NCBI GenBank assembly: GCA_023150455.1 | Contig: JAKLKW010000027.1 | Location: 1-36,569 of the forward strand | Length of the DNA stretch: 36,569 nucleotides | From: Alphaproteobacteria bacterium | GTDB taxonomy: Bacteria; Pseudomonadota; Alphaproteobacteria; JAEULC01 | Reading direction: 5' to 3' | Made by a program: the position numbers and the translations under genes | Notes under the pieces: generated by a model | The model's database searches: none | What the model was told of the DNA's origin: nothing | The model's input: the letters and a program-made list of their open reading frames with translations, nothing else | Shown: positions 23,459-31,184 of the stretch, piece after piece | Numbering within the stretch: the first letter of the stretch is position 1 | Layout of the letters: the number at the start of each line of letters is the position of its first letter

Positions 23459-24304
23459 ATGAGACAGCGGCGCCCGCCTCCGCGCGGTCGCGAGGCGACG
23501 GTCAAGGACGTGGTCGAGACGGTGTCGTCCTCGGCCTCGGAGATGCAGTCCTCGTCGACCTCGACGTCGGCCACGGCGGAGGAGACCAGCCGGCAGGCGA
23601 CCGCGGTGGCGGCGGCGTCCGAGCAGGCCTCGTCCAACGTGCAGACCGTCGCCACGGCGGCGGAGGAGCTGTCGTCCTCGATCCAGGAGATCACGCGCCA
23701 AGTGACCGAATCGTCGCGGATGGCGAAGGAGGCGGTCGATCAGGCGCGCTCCACCGGCACCACGGTCGACGGCCTGGCCGAGGCGGCGCAGAAGATCGGC
23801 GACGTGGTGAAGCTGATCACCGACATCGCCAGCCAGACCAACCTGCTGGCGCTCAACGCCACGATCGAGGCGGCGCGCGCGGGCGAGGCGGGCAAGGGTT
23901 TCGCCGTGGTGGCGTCGGAGGTCAAGTCGCTGGCGACGCAGACGGCCAAGGCGACCGAGGAGATCGCGCGTCAGATCGACGAGGTGCAGTCGGCGACCGG
24001 CCAGGCGGTCGGCGCCATCCAGTCGATCGGCAAGACGATCGAGCGGGTGAACGAGATCGCCGCCTCGATCGCGACGGCGATGGAGGAGCAGGGCGCGGCG
24101 ACGCAGGAGATCAGCCGCAACGTCCAGCAGGCCGCCCAGGGCACGCAGGAGGTCAACAAGAATATCGCCAGCGTGACCGAGGCCTCGGGCGAGGTCGGCG
24201 CGGCGGCGACGCAGATGAACGGCGCGTCGTCGGAGCTGGCCAAGCAGGCGGAGACGCTGCGCGCCGAGGTCGAGCGCTTCATCGCCAAGGTGCGCGCGGC
24301 CTGA
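23459..24304 (+). CDS. Orphan methyl-accepting chemotaxis signalling domain, probably 5'-truncated
   Basis: A 281-residue protein consisting almost only of the MCP cytoplasmic four-helix coiled coil. The hairpin tip that binds CheA/CheW is intact ([31 protein letters not shown]), with heptad-patterned Ala/Ser/Glu/Thr helices on both sides. There is no sensor domain, membrane segment or HAMP. The sequence from [18 protein letters not shown] onward is what normally follows a HAMP linker, while the first 12 residues are Arg/Pro-rich and unlike the family. This suggests the gene lost its 5' end and uses a fortuitous ATG, or is a remnant. If expressed it would be a soluble signalling protein. No che genes are visible nearby. 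Confidence 0.75.
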   Translation: MRQRRPPPRGREATVKDVVETVSSSASEMQSSSTSTSATAEETSRQATAVAAASEQASSNVQTVATAAEELSSSIQEITRQVTESSRMAKEAVDQARSTGTTVDGLAEAAQKIGDVVKLITDIASQTNLLALNATIEAARAGEAGKGFAVVASEVKSLATQTAKATEEIARQIDEVQSATGQAVGAIQSIGKTIERVNEIAASIATAMEEQGAATQEISRNVQQAAQGTQEVNKNIASVTEASGEVGAAATQMNGASSELAKQAETLRAEVERFIAKVRAA

Positions 24305-24757
24305 GCGCCGCGCGGCCGGCCGTGACCGTACCCGGGCGCCTGCGCGCGCCCGGGACCGTCACGCGATCGCGGCGACGGGTGACATCCAGCCGTGCTCGTC
24401 GTTCGACTTCGAGGCCGCCGTCGACCTCGATGAACGCAGCCGAGCCCGCCCGCTTCGCACGTTGACGAACGGCACGCCCAGTCGACTGCCCACGATGGCG
24501 CTCATGAAAGCGGACTGACGCTGGGCATCGGCCATGGATGCAGCAGGCGGCGCCGTCAACAGTCCTTCGGGAATTCGGAGCAACAGCAGATACGAATACC
24601 ATGGCATAACTTTGGTACTATGCCTTTTCTTTCTATAATTAACCAAGATTTTATCAAGATTGCGTAGTTTTCTATAAATGCCTTCTACGGGCCCTCTTTC
24701 TCCGAGCAGGACGACGCCCGCAGCGCAGGCACCGGATCGCGGGACCCAGACATTGGG
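24305..24757. other. Intergenic region with hairpin and AT-rich promoter DNA
   Basis: 453 bases between the MCP fragment and the histidine kinase gene. It begins with a strong hairpin (24321-24363, listed separately). A minus-strand frame of 82 codons (24359-24607) has no recognisable family and is not called. From 24600 the DNA turns AT-rich, with GGCATA/TATGCC arms at 24603-24608 and 24619-24624 and a consensus TATAAT at 24634-24639, a probable promoter for the kinase. The transcript would have a leader of about 115 bases. Confidence 0.45.
24321..24363. repeat. Long imperfect inverted repeat after MCP gene
   Basis: The left arm is 24321-24339 and the right arm 24346-24363; they pair over about 18 positions with one mismatch and one bulge, including CCCGGGCGC with GCGCCCGGG and CGTGAC with GTCACG. 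The loop is six bases. It starts 17 bases after the stop codon and could end transcription or protect the mRNA 3' end, but no T run follows, so an intrinsic terminator is not established. Confidence 0.5.
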
Positions 24758-26692
24758 ATGCCGTTCATGATCGACGCTGAGCGTTTCATCGCGTGGCTGC
24801 CGCTGGTCCGTCCGGGATCGCCGCGCGCCTATCTGATCGCCACCCTGGCAGTGGCAGCGGCGACTCTGGTGCGCCTGCCGATCGATTCGCTTACGCCCGG
24901 TGCGCCGTATCTCACGCTGGTCCCGGCCGTGCTGGTGACGACGTTGCTGTGCGGCATGCGCGCCGGCCTCACAGCGCTGACAATGGCGATCTTGGCCGCG
25001 TGGTTCGTGCTGATCCCGCCGCGGTTGTCCTTTGGCATTGCCGATCCAACGGAAATCGGGACCCTCGTTCTTTTCGCCTTGGTCGCGCTCCTGCAAGTGC
25101 TCGTGATCGGCGGGCTGCGCGCTGCGGTGGCGCGGGCGCGCGACGCCGAAAGCCAAGCGCGTGGCCTGATAGAGTCCGCGCCGGACGCGACCGTGATCGT
25201 CGACCGGCATGGCACCATCGTGCGGATCAACCAGCAGGCCGAACGACTATTCGGCTACGGGCGGTCGGAGCTGATCGGCCGGAAGATCGAAATGCTGATG
25301 CCCTTCTCCTATCGCGAGAAGCACGTCTCGCACAGAACCAGGTTCGCCGCGACGCCCGAATTCAGGCCAATGAGGGCCAGGAGAGAATCGGAGGGCCTGC
25401 GCAAGGACGGATCCGCCTTCATGGCCGAGGTCGGATTGAGCTACTATACGCAACGCGACGAGCTGCTCATCCAAACTACGATCCGCGACATCACCGAACG
25501 CCGGCGCGCCGAAGCGGAGCTGGCCCGGGCGCGCGAAGTCGCCGAGAAGGCCAGCCTCGCCAAGTCCGAATTTCTCGCCAACATGAGCCACGAGTTGCGC
25601 ACGCCGCTCAACGCGGTCATCGGGTTCGCCGAGTTGTTGAAGCTCGATCGCGTCAGCAGCCTCGGCGAGAAGCAGCGCCAATATGTCGGGCATGTCCTCC
25701 AGGCCGCCGAGCACCTGCTGCGCCTGATCAACGAGGCGCTGGACCTTTCCGGCGTCGAGTCGGGCCAGCTCAAGCTTAGCCTGGGGCCCGTGGGCGTCCG
25801 CGGCATCCTCGACGATATCGAACGGTCCATGACGCCCGTCGCCGGACGCGGAAATGTATCGCTGACCGTGACCGGCGCAGGCGATTTCCCGGACGTCGAA
25901 GCCGACGAGCTGCGGCTGCGCCAGACGCTGATCAACCTGGTGTCCAACGCGATCAAGTACAACCGCCCCGGCGGCGTGGTGACCATCGCGGCGCATCGCG
26001 CCGACGGCGCGCTGCGCTTCGTCGTGACCGATACCGGCAAGGGCATCCCGGCGGAACGGCAGAAGGAACTGTTCCAGCCGTTCCAGCGGCTCGGCGCCGA
26101 GCACTCCGGGATCGAAGGCACGGGCATCGGGCTGACGCTGTCGCGCCGGCTGGTCGAGGCGATGGGAGGAAAGATCGGCTTCACCAGCGAGGCCGGCATC
26201 GGCAGCACGTTCTGGATCGAATTGCCGATCGCAACGAACGTGCCGACGGGTAGCGGCGCCACGCCCGAAGCGCCGCCTGCGCCGCTGGCGATGGCCGGCG
26301 GCTATGCCCTGCTCTATGTCGAGGACAACCCGGCCAATCTGCACCTGATGGAGCACCTGGTCGCGACGTTGCCGGGCGTCACCATGCTGTCGGCGCCGAC
26401 CCCGCAACTGGGGCTGGACCTGGCCGCGGCGCACCGTCCCGACGTCATCGTGCTGGACCTGTCGCTGCCGGAAATGAGCGGCTTCGAGCTGCTCGAGCGG
26501 CTGAAATCCATGAACGAGACGCGCGACATCCCGGTGCTGGCCCTGACCGCGGCGGCCTTCCCGCGCGACGTGGAGAAGGGTCTCGCCGCCGGGTTCTTCC
26601 GCTACCTGACCAAGCCGATCGACGTGATCAAGTTCTTCGCCGCGGTCGACGACGCGCTGCACGTGGCGGCAGAGCGGCGCGCGGCCGGTTAG
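24758..26692 (+). CDS. Membrane-bound PAS hybrid histidine kinase
   Basis: A hybrid sensor kinase of 644 residues. Domains in order: an N-terminal membrane region of about four helices like the DUF4118/KdpD type (residues 25-115), a PAS domain (about 137-250, ESAPDATVIVDRHGTIVRIN and RLFGYGRSELIG), HisKA with phospho-acceptor H278 (NMSHELRTPLNAVIGF), HATPase_c with N box INLVSNAIKYN, G1 DTGKGIP and G2 GTGIGLTLS, and a receiver domain with D567 (VIVLDLSLPEMSGFELLERL) and the switch-side Lys in YLTKPID. All catalytic residues are present. The ATG at 24758 is chosen; ATG 24767 is nearly as good. A PAS-LuxR regulator gene follows 141 bases downstream, a likely partner. The signal is unknown; the PAS domain could bind haem or flavin. 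Confidence 0.9.
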   Translation: MPFMIDAERFIAWLPLVRPGSPRAYLIATLAVAAATLVRLPIDSLTPGAPYLTLVPAVLVTTLLCGMRAGLTALTMAILAAWFVLIPPRLSFGIADPTEIGTLVLFALVALLQVLVIGGLRAAVARARDAESQARGLIESAPDATVIVDRHGTIVRINQQAERLFGYGRSELIGRKIEMLMPFSYREKHVSHRTRFAATPEFRPMRARRESEGLRKDGSAFMAEVGLSYYTQRDELLIQTTIRDITERRRAEAELARAREVAEKASLAKSEFLANMSHELRTPLNAVIGFAELLKLDRVSSLGEKQRQYVGHVLQAAEHLLRLINEALDLSGVESGQLKLSLGPVGVRGILDDIERSMTPVAGRGNVSLTVTGAGDFPDVEADELRLRQTLINLVSNAIKYNRPGGVVTIAAHRADGALRFVVTDTGKGIPAERQKELFQPFQRLGAEHSGIEGTGIGLTLSRRLVEAMGGKIGFTSEAGIGSTFWIELPIATNVPTGSGATPEAPPAPLAMAGGYALLYVEDNPANLHLMEHLVATLPGVTMLSAPTPQLGLDLAAAHRPDVIVLDLSLPEMSGFELLERLKSMNETRDIPVLALTAAAFPRDVEKGLAAGFFRYLTKPIDVIKFFAAVDDALHVAAERRAAG

Positions 26693-26820
26693 GCCGAAAA
26701 TGGTCTCGTCCCGAGCTCGTCGAAGGATGACCACGGCAAGATTATACCTTTGGATATACTAAGCGCTTTCTTGCTCTCGTCATTAAACTATGTCAGGCAA
26801 CCGCAAAGCATTTGCTTGTA

Positions 26821-26846
26821 GCGTTCTCGACAAATGTCGAGAGCGC
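26821..26846. promoter_or_regulatory. 12-bp inverted repeat overlapping the start codon of the PAS-LuxR gene
   Basis: The arms 26821-26832 and 26835-26846 pair at 11 of 12 positions (core TCTCGACA with TGTCGAGA) around a two-base centre. The annotated ATG (26834-26836) lies inside it. It could be the operator of this regulator or its partner, or a hairpin masking the start codon. A -10-like TATACT stands about 65 bases upstream. Confidence 0.55.
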
Positions 26847-28087
26847 GAGGGTCCAATAATGCCGTACGCCTCGCAACCAATCGGCAAAGCTGGGAAAACG
26901 AGAACGCCGAGGCGCGTTCGGCGAGACCGGCCATGACCCGGCGGCGGGCAGGTCTTCTCCCCGCGACGGGCTTGCTCCGTCCACCTGCTGGTCAGGCCCC
27001 GGTCCATCCGGGTTGCGTTGTCGTGGTCGGGATCACTCAGTCGCTGCGAGCGGAGCTGGTCGACGCGCTCGGCCGCTGGTATCCGGCAACAAGGATCGAG
27101 GAACTCGGATCGGCGCAAGAGCTGCTCGACGCGGGCCACGCCGTCTTCCCCGACGCTGCGATCATCGTCGACTGCCCGGATGACGACGCCGTCATGGTCG
27201 CCGAGATCCAGCGGATCCGCCGGGCGCGGCCGCACGGCACGATCGTGGCGTTGCATCGAGCCGATGACGCCGGTCATGCCTGCGTCGCCATCCAGGCCGG
27301 CGCGAACGGATGCCTTTCCCGCGGCATCGATCCGGCCGAGATCGCGGAGGCCGTCCACCTGCTCATGTCCCGCCCGGCACCATCGCGGTCGCACGACGCG
27401 CAGGGACATGGGCACCAGCGGCTGCTGGTCGATCTCGACACGCTGGCCACCGCGTCGCTGTTCGACCGGCTGCCGGTCGCTTCCTACGTGATCCAGGGCA
27501 GCGGTTATGCCGCCGTCAACCACGCCGCGGCCGAGCTGTTCCATTACTCGATCGGCGACATGATGCGCTTGCGCTATTGGGACGTGATCGCACCGGCTTG
27601 GCGCGGCGATATCCGTCGGCGCGTCATGCATTGGCTGCGCGGGGAGCCGCTGGTGACGCATGGCGAGACCCCGATAGTGACGAGGAATGGCGAGCACCGC
27701 TGGGTCGAGGCGCACCACCGCAAGATCGAGTTCCGTGGCGCGCCTGCGCTGCTGGTCGTCCTGACCGACGTTACCGAGCGGCGGTTTCGGACTGAAGGTC
27801 GTCACGTCGCTGCGCAACCGAAGGCCGCGTCGGCTGCCGCCCCCGACCGGTCGGCATCGGCGGCTGGACCGGCTGCCGAGCACGCAGAAGCGTATGCCTG
27901 GCTGACCCAGCGCCAGGCCGAGGTGCTCGGCTTGATCGGCCAAGGCCGCACCAACAAGCAGATCGCACGCATGCTCGGCATCACCGAAGGCACGGTGAAG
28001 CTGCACGTGCACGCGCTGATGCGCGCCTTCCGGGTCCAGAACCGCACCATGCTTGCGCTCGTCGCCTGGGAGCGGCAACCGGCATAG
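26834..28087 (+). CDS. PAS-LuxR transcription regulator with degenerate receiver
   Basis: A 417-residue regulator. Residues about 60-180 look like a receiver fold (CVVVVGITQSLRAELVDALG, AAIIVDCPDDDAVMVAEI, HGTIVALHRADDAGHACVAIQAGANGCLSR), but the DxxLP signature and the conserved Lys are not clear, so phosphorylation is doubtful. A PAS domain follows (about 210-325, LFDRLPVASYVIQGSGYAAVN). The C-terminal LuxR/FixJ helix-turn-helix is at 356-406 (LTQRQAEVLGLIGQGRTNKQ, then IARMLGITEGTVKLHV). It is encoded right after a hybrid kinase in the same direction. The first ATG lies within an inverted repeat and has no good Shine-Dalgarno; ATG 26933 would give a 384-residue protein retaining every domain. 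Confidence 0.85.
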   Translation: MSRARGSNNAVRLATNRQSWENENAEARSARPAMTRRRAGLLPATGLLRPPAGQAPVHPGCVVVVGITQSLRAELVDALGRWYPATRIEELGSAQELLDAGHAVFPDAAIIVDCPDDDAVMVAEIQRIRRARPHGTIVALHRADDAGHACVAIQAGANGCLSRGIDPAEIAEAVHLLMSRPAPSRSHDAQGHGHQRLLVDLDTLATASLFDRLPVASYVIQGSGYAAVNHAAAELFHYSIGDMMRLRYWDVIAPAWRGDIRRRVMHWLRGEPLVTHGETPIVTRNGEHRWVEAHHRKIEFRGAPALLVVLTDVTERRFRTEGRHVAAQPKAASAAAPDRSASAAGPAAEHAEAYAWLTQRQAEVLGLIGQGRTNKQIARMLGITEGTVKLHVHALMRAFRVQNRTMLALVAWERQPA

Positions 28088-28120
28088 CAGTGCGGTACGC
28101 GGGGCAGCCGCGCTTCCGCC

Positions 28121-28530
28121 GGCGCCGGGCACGGGCTGTCGGCGGCGCTGTCGGCAAGGCTCCGCGACCTGGAAGCCGAGAAAGCGGCGATCGACGCGCG
28201 GGCGCCGACCGCGTCCGGGCCGAGGCGCCGATCGAGCTGCACCCGAAATCGGACGCCGAGTTCCGGAAGCGGATCGAGGCGCTGCAGGACGCGCTCAAAC
28301 GCCCGGACGGCCGCAGCGAGGCCGCCGCCCTCCTGCGGCCGCTGATCGCCGCCATCCAGGAGCATCGGCTGCCCGAGCGCGGCGCCTATGAGCTGAGGCT
28401 TGCGGTCCGCCGCCCGGCCATCCTGGCGGTGGCTATGGGCCAGGAATCGGCGCTCGACACCGCCGGTGCGCTTGTTACTGCCAAGTTGGTAGCGGGGGAG
28501 GGATTTGAACCCCCGACCAAGGGATTATGA
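28121..28530 (+). pseudogene. Large serine recombinase remnant, frameshifted, ending in tRNA
   Basis: The C-terminal end of a phage/island-type serine recombinase. From 28121 one frame encodes a coiled coil (GLSAALSARLRDLEAEKAAI). The continuation, IELHPKSDAEFRKRIEALQD and AALLRPLIAAIQEHRLP, is in another frame, so a frameshift lies about 28195-28230. The N-terminal catalytic domain is absent; the remnant begins just after the LuxR-type gene. The last codons (KLVAGEGFEPPTKGL, stop at 28528) lie inside the tRNA gene read in antisense, as in many alphaproteobacterial recombinase genes that sit at a tRNA attachment site. Assignment is from family pattern knowledge; it is not functional. Confidence 0.75.
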
Positions 28531-28561
28531 TTCCCCTGCTCTACCACTGAGCTACCCCGCC
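28487..28561 (-). tRNA. tRNA-Met (CAU), elongator type
   Basis: A complete 75-base cloverleaf on the minus strand with CCA encoded. The acceptor GGCGGGG pairs with CCCCGCT (last pair G-U). The D arm is GCTC/GAGC, and the anticodon stem GGGGA/TCCCT flanks loop ATCATAA with anticodon CAU. The T arm is GGGGG/CCCTC with loop TTCAAAT. The normal acceptor pair and the lack of three G-C pairs in the anticodon stem typical of initiators exclude tRNA-fMet. Elongator Met is preferred because the acceptor resembles alphaproteobacterial tRNA-Met; tRNA-Ile2 with modified CAU is the alternative. The 3' half doubles as the end of the recombinase remnant. Confidence 0.93.
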
Positions 28562-28577
28562 ACCGAAGGGACGCAGG

Positions 28578-28606
28578 GCTTTAGGCCATGGCCCCTGCCC
28601 TGTCAA
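28578..28606 (-). promoter_or_regulatory. Promoter of tRNA-Met
   Basis: On the minus strand a perfect -35 TTGACA (28601-28606) is followed after exactly 17 bases by TAAAGC (28578-28583) as -10. The tRNA 5' end is 16 bases further on, a normal distance for a tRNA leader. Confidence 0.65.
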
Positions 28607-28635
28607 GCAAACGGCCCGCCGGCCGGGGCCATGGG

Positions 28636-29787
28636 TCAGGCGGCCGGCCGCACCGGTGCTGCGACGGACGCTTCGCGCGCGATCCAGCCGCCGCCGAGCA
28701 CGCGATCGCCGTCGTAGAAGACGCATGCCTGGCCCGGGGCCACGGCCTCGGCCGCCGCGTCGAGCAGGACTAGCGCCGTGCCGGGGCTTTCGCCGCGACG
28801 GATCGTGGCCGGCAGCGCGGCGCTCATCGAGCGCAGCTTGACGCGGGCGCGGAGGCCGGCGGCCGGCGGCGCCACGAGCCAGTTGACCTCGCGCACCGCG
28901 ACGCGCCTGCCCGCGAGCGCCGCGCGCGGACCGACGACCACGCGGCGCGTCTCGGGCTCGAGCCGGACCACGAACAGCTTCTCGCCCTGGTCCCCGGGCT
29001 TGGCGTGCAGATGCAGGCCGCGGCGCTGGCCGACGGTGAAATGCGCGATGCCGGCATGGCGGCCGAGCACGGTGCCGTCGAGATGCACGATCTCGCCCGG
29101 CTCGATCGCGCCGGGGCGCAGCCGCTCGATCACGCGCGCCCAGGCGCCGTCGGGCGCGAAGCAGATGTCCTGGCTGTCCGGCTTCTCTGCCTGGACGAGG
29201 CCGAAGCGGCGCGCGAGGTCGCGCGTCTCGTCCTTGCTCACCTCGCCGAGCGGAAAGCGCAGGAACTCGAGCTGCTCGCGCGTGGTCGCGAACAGGAAAT
29301 AGCTCTGGTCGCGCTTGGGATCGGCGGCGCGATGCAGCTCGGGCCCGTCCGGACCCGCGACGCGGCGCACGTAATGCCCGGTCGCCAGCACGTCGGCGCC
29401 GAGCGCGCGCGCGGTGCCGAGCAGGTCCGCGAACTTCACGGTCTGGTTGCAGCGCACGCAGGGGATCGGCGTCTCGCCCCTGAGATAGCTGTCGGCGAAA
29501 TCCTCCATCACGCCCTGGCGGAAGCGCCGCTCGTAGTCGAGCACATAGTGCGGGATGCCGATGCGCTCGGCCGCCGCGCGCGCATCGCGCAGGTCCTGGC
29601 CGGCGCAGCAGGTCTTGCCGCGCGAAACCGCCGCCGCGCCCTGGTCGTAGAGCTGCAGCGTGATGCCCAGCACGTCGTAGCCCTGCTCCTTGAGCAGCGC
29701 CGCCGTCACGGCGCTGTCCACGCCGCCGGACATGGCCACGACCACGCGGGTCGCTTCCGGGCGCTTGTCGAATCCCAAGCCGTTCAT
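28636..29787 (-). CDS. mnmA: tRNA-specific 2-thiouridylase MnmA
   Basis: Thiolates U34 of tRNA-Lys, -Glu and -Gln, receiving sulfur from the IscS-dependent relay. At 383 residues it is the usual size. The PP-loop is SGGVDS at 20-25. The catalytic pair is C113 (in [11 protein letters not shown]) and C209 (in KPDSQDICF). The tRNA-binding TGHYVRR and the C-terminal barrel ([24 protein letters not shown]) are intact. ATG 29787 is chosen because the conserved region begins soon after; an in-frame upstream ATG (29850) would overlap the OsmC gene end. It is the last gene of a DUF599-OsmC-MnmA cluster, 52 bases after osmC. Its job is linked to the isc genes at the window's right end. Confidence 0.95.
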   Translation of the reverse strand: MNGLGFDKRPEATRVVVAMSGGVDSAVTAALLKEQGYDVLGITLQLYDQGAAAVSRGKTCCAGQDLRDARAAAERIGIPHYVLDYERRFRQGVMEDFADSYLRGETPIPCVRCNQTVKFADLLGTARALGADVLATGHYVRRVAGPDGPELHRAADPKRDQSYFLFATTREQLEFLRFPLGEVSKDETRDLARRFGLVQAEKPDSQDICFAPDGAWARVIERLRPGAIEPGEIVHLDGTVLGRHAGIAHFTVGQRRGLHLHAKPGDQGEKLFVVRLEPETRRVVVGPRAALAGRRVAVREVNWLVAPPAAGLRARVKLRSMSAALPATIRRGESPGTALVLLDAAAEAVAPGQACVFYDGDRVLGGGWIAREASVAAPVRPAA

Positions 29788-29839
29788 GGGCGCGGAATAT
29801 AGGCTCAATCGGGCGGGAAACAACCCTTGCGGGCTGATC

Positions 29840-30361
29840 TCAGCCGCCAAGCGCCTGCCCGTTCAGGGTCACCGTCGACGCGGGCGGCCGGCGCAGCGTC
29901 TGGTAGACGACGCAGTACCGCTCCGTCAGCTTGAGCAGGCTCTGGACCTGCTCCGGGCTCGCGTCGCAGTCGACGTCGAACGCGAGCCTGATTTCGCGGA
30001 AGCCGACCGGCGCGTCCTTGGCGACGCCGAGCGTGCCGCGGAAGTCGAGGTCGCCTTCGGCCCTGACCGTGCCGCCGCGCACGGGTATCCCCAGCGCCGT
30101 CGCCACGGCGTTGAGCGTCACCCCGGCGCAGGCGACCAGCGCCTGCAGCAGCATGTCGCCGGAGCAGGCCTGGAGTCCGCTGCCGCCGCTGGCCGGGTGC
30201 AGCCCGGCCTCGACCAGCGCCTTGCCGGTTTCGACCCGGCAGGCGAGATGCGCCTGGTCGAGCGCGCCTTCGGCCTCGAGCGTGACGACCCCGGCCCCGG
30301 GCTCTTCGCGATACTTCGCCTTCAGCGGCGCCTGGATCCGCCGCAACTCGTCCGCGTCCAT
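29840..30361 (-). CDS. OsmC/Ohr-family protein
   Basis: A 173-residue OsmC-family protein, probably a thiol peroxidase that reduces organic hydroperoxides. The active cysteines are C78 ([16 protein letters not shown]) and C150 ([12 protein letters not shown]), the expected pair on the two central helices; C66 is extra. Strands such as [17 protein letters not shown] and [13 protein letters not shown] match the fold. It is cytoplasmic. The gene begins 18 bases after the DUF599 gene and precedes mnmA, suggesting one transcript. The YhfA-like or OsmC-like subgroup is not resolved. Confidence 0.88.
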   Translation of the reverse strand: MDADELRRIQAPLKAKYREEPGAGVVTLEAEGALDQAHLACRVETGKALVEAGLHPASGGSGLQACSGDMLLQALVACAGVTLNAVATALGIPVRGGTVRAEGDLDFRGTLGVAKDAPVGFREIRLAFDVDCDASPEQVQSLLKLTERYCVVYQTLRRPPASTVTLNGQALGG

Positions 30362-30379
30362 GCGGTGCTCCCGATCGGT

Positions 30380-31069
30380 CTACCGTCCGGCCGGCACGAT
30401 AGCGCCGGCCGCGGGCGAGCGGAACTGGCGCCAGGCCAGAACGCCCAAAACCCACATGGTCGCCCCCATGAACGCGAGCGGATGCACGAACCAGGCGAGC
30501 ATGGCGAGCGCGAAGTAATAGGCGCGCAGGCCCGAGTTGAAGCCGAGCGAGGCGGACGAGGCGACCCGCGCCGCGCGATCGGCCACTGCCGCGGCCTCCT
30601 TATCCGGCACCGGGGCCGGCGGCGCGGTGCCGATCATGACGCAGCAGTAGTTCCACTGCCGGATCGACCAGGAGAACTTGAAGAAGGCATAGACGAACAG
30701 CCCGACCAGCAGCAGCACCTTGACCTGCCAGGCCGACCTGGGCGCCTCTTGCGCGAAGGGCAGCTCGGCCACCGCCGCGCGGATGTCGTCGATCGCGCCC
30801 AGCGCGCTCAAGAGCGCCGCCACCACGATGATCGTGGTCGAGGCGAAGAACGACACGCTCTGCATGACATGGCCGATCAGGCTGGCGTCGGTGATGCGGT
30901 TGTCGCGCTGGACCATCTGGCGCATCCAGGCGGCGCGGTGCGCGTGCATGGCGTGGTTGATGTTGGCGCGCGGCCAGATCGGCCGGTCCACCAGCTTGGC
31001 GTAGCCGATCCAGAGCGCGACGAACCAGGCGAGGGCGAGGAGGTCGAGCTGGGTCAGTCCGGCGATCAT
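30380..31069 (-). CDS. DUF599 membrane protein
   Basis: A 229-residue inner-membrane protein of the DUF599 family, function unknown. About four to five hydrophobic segments: LDLLALAWFVALWIGYAKLV, VSFFASTTIIVVAALLSALG, WQVKVLLLVGLFVYAFFKFS, AYYFALAMLAWFVHPLAFMG and a final ATMWVLGVLAW. The conserved polar stretch HAHRAAWMRQMVQRDNRI after the first segment and the FKFSWSIRQWNYCCVMIG motif identify the family. It is the first gene of a three-gene minus-strand cluster. ATG 31069 begins directly before the first membrane segment; upstream in-frame codons would only add residues lying in the divergent regulatory region. Confidence 0.87.
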   Translation of the reverse strand: MIAGLTQLDLLALAWFVALWIGYAKLVDRPIWPRANINHAMHAHRAAWMRQMVQRDNRITDASLIGHVMQSVSFFASTTIIVVAALLSALGAIDDIRAAVAELPFAQEAPRSAWQVKVLLLVGLFVYAFFKFSWSIRQWNYCCVMIGTAPPAPVPDKEAAAVADRAARVASSASLGFNSGLRAYYFALAMLAWFVHPLAFMGATMWVLGVLAWRQFRSPAAGAIVPAGR

Positions 31070-31147
31070 CGTTCCGTCCGCTTGCGTGGCGGCCACTATA
31101 TATGCTGGAAGGCCTTGGGAACGCTTGACGCGTCCGCGCACCGGAGA

Positions 31148-31169
31148 GATTGTTTGTAGACGAACAATC
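31148..31169. promoter_or_regulatory. Inverted repeat, candidate operator
   Basis: The arms GATTGTTTG (31148-31156) and CGAACAATC (31161-31169) pair at 8 of 9 positions around TAGA. It lies between the divergent DUF599 and oxygenase genes, 16 bases before the oxygenase ATG, so it could bind a dimeric regulator of either gene. The TTGT...ACAA form is common among GntR- and LacI-type sites, but no regulator is encoded beside it. Confidence 0.45.
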
Positions 31170-31184
31170 GGACGAGGCTGCCCC

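Noticed and set aside
24321..24363. Intrinsic terminator
   Set aside because: The stem is strong but no T run follows on either side, so only a structured repeat is claimed.
24359..24607. 82-codon minus-strand frame between the MCP fragment and the kinase
   Set aside because: No recognisable family or start signal, and it runs into a hairpin region; kept as intergenic.
1..28561. One genomic island from the left edge to tRNA-Met
   Set aside because: The recombinase remnant marks an attachment site, but ordinary metabolic genes fill most of the span and no second att site is seen.
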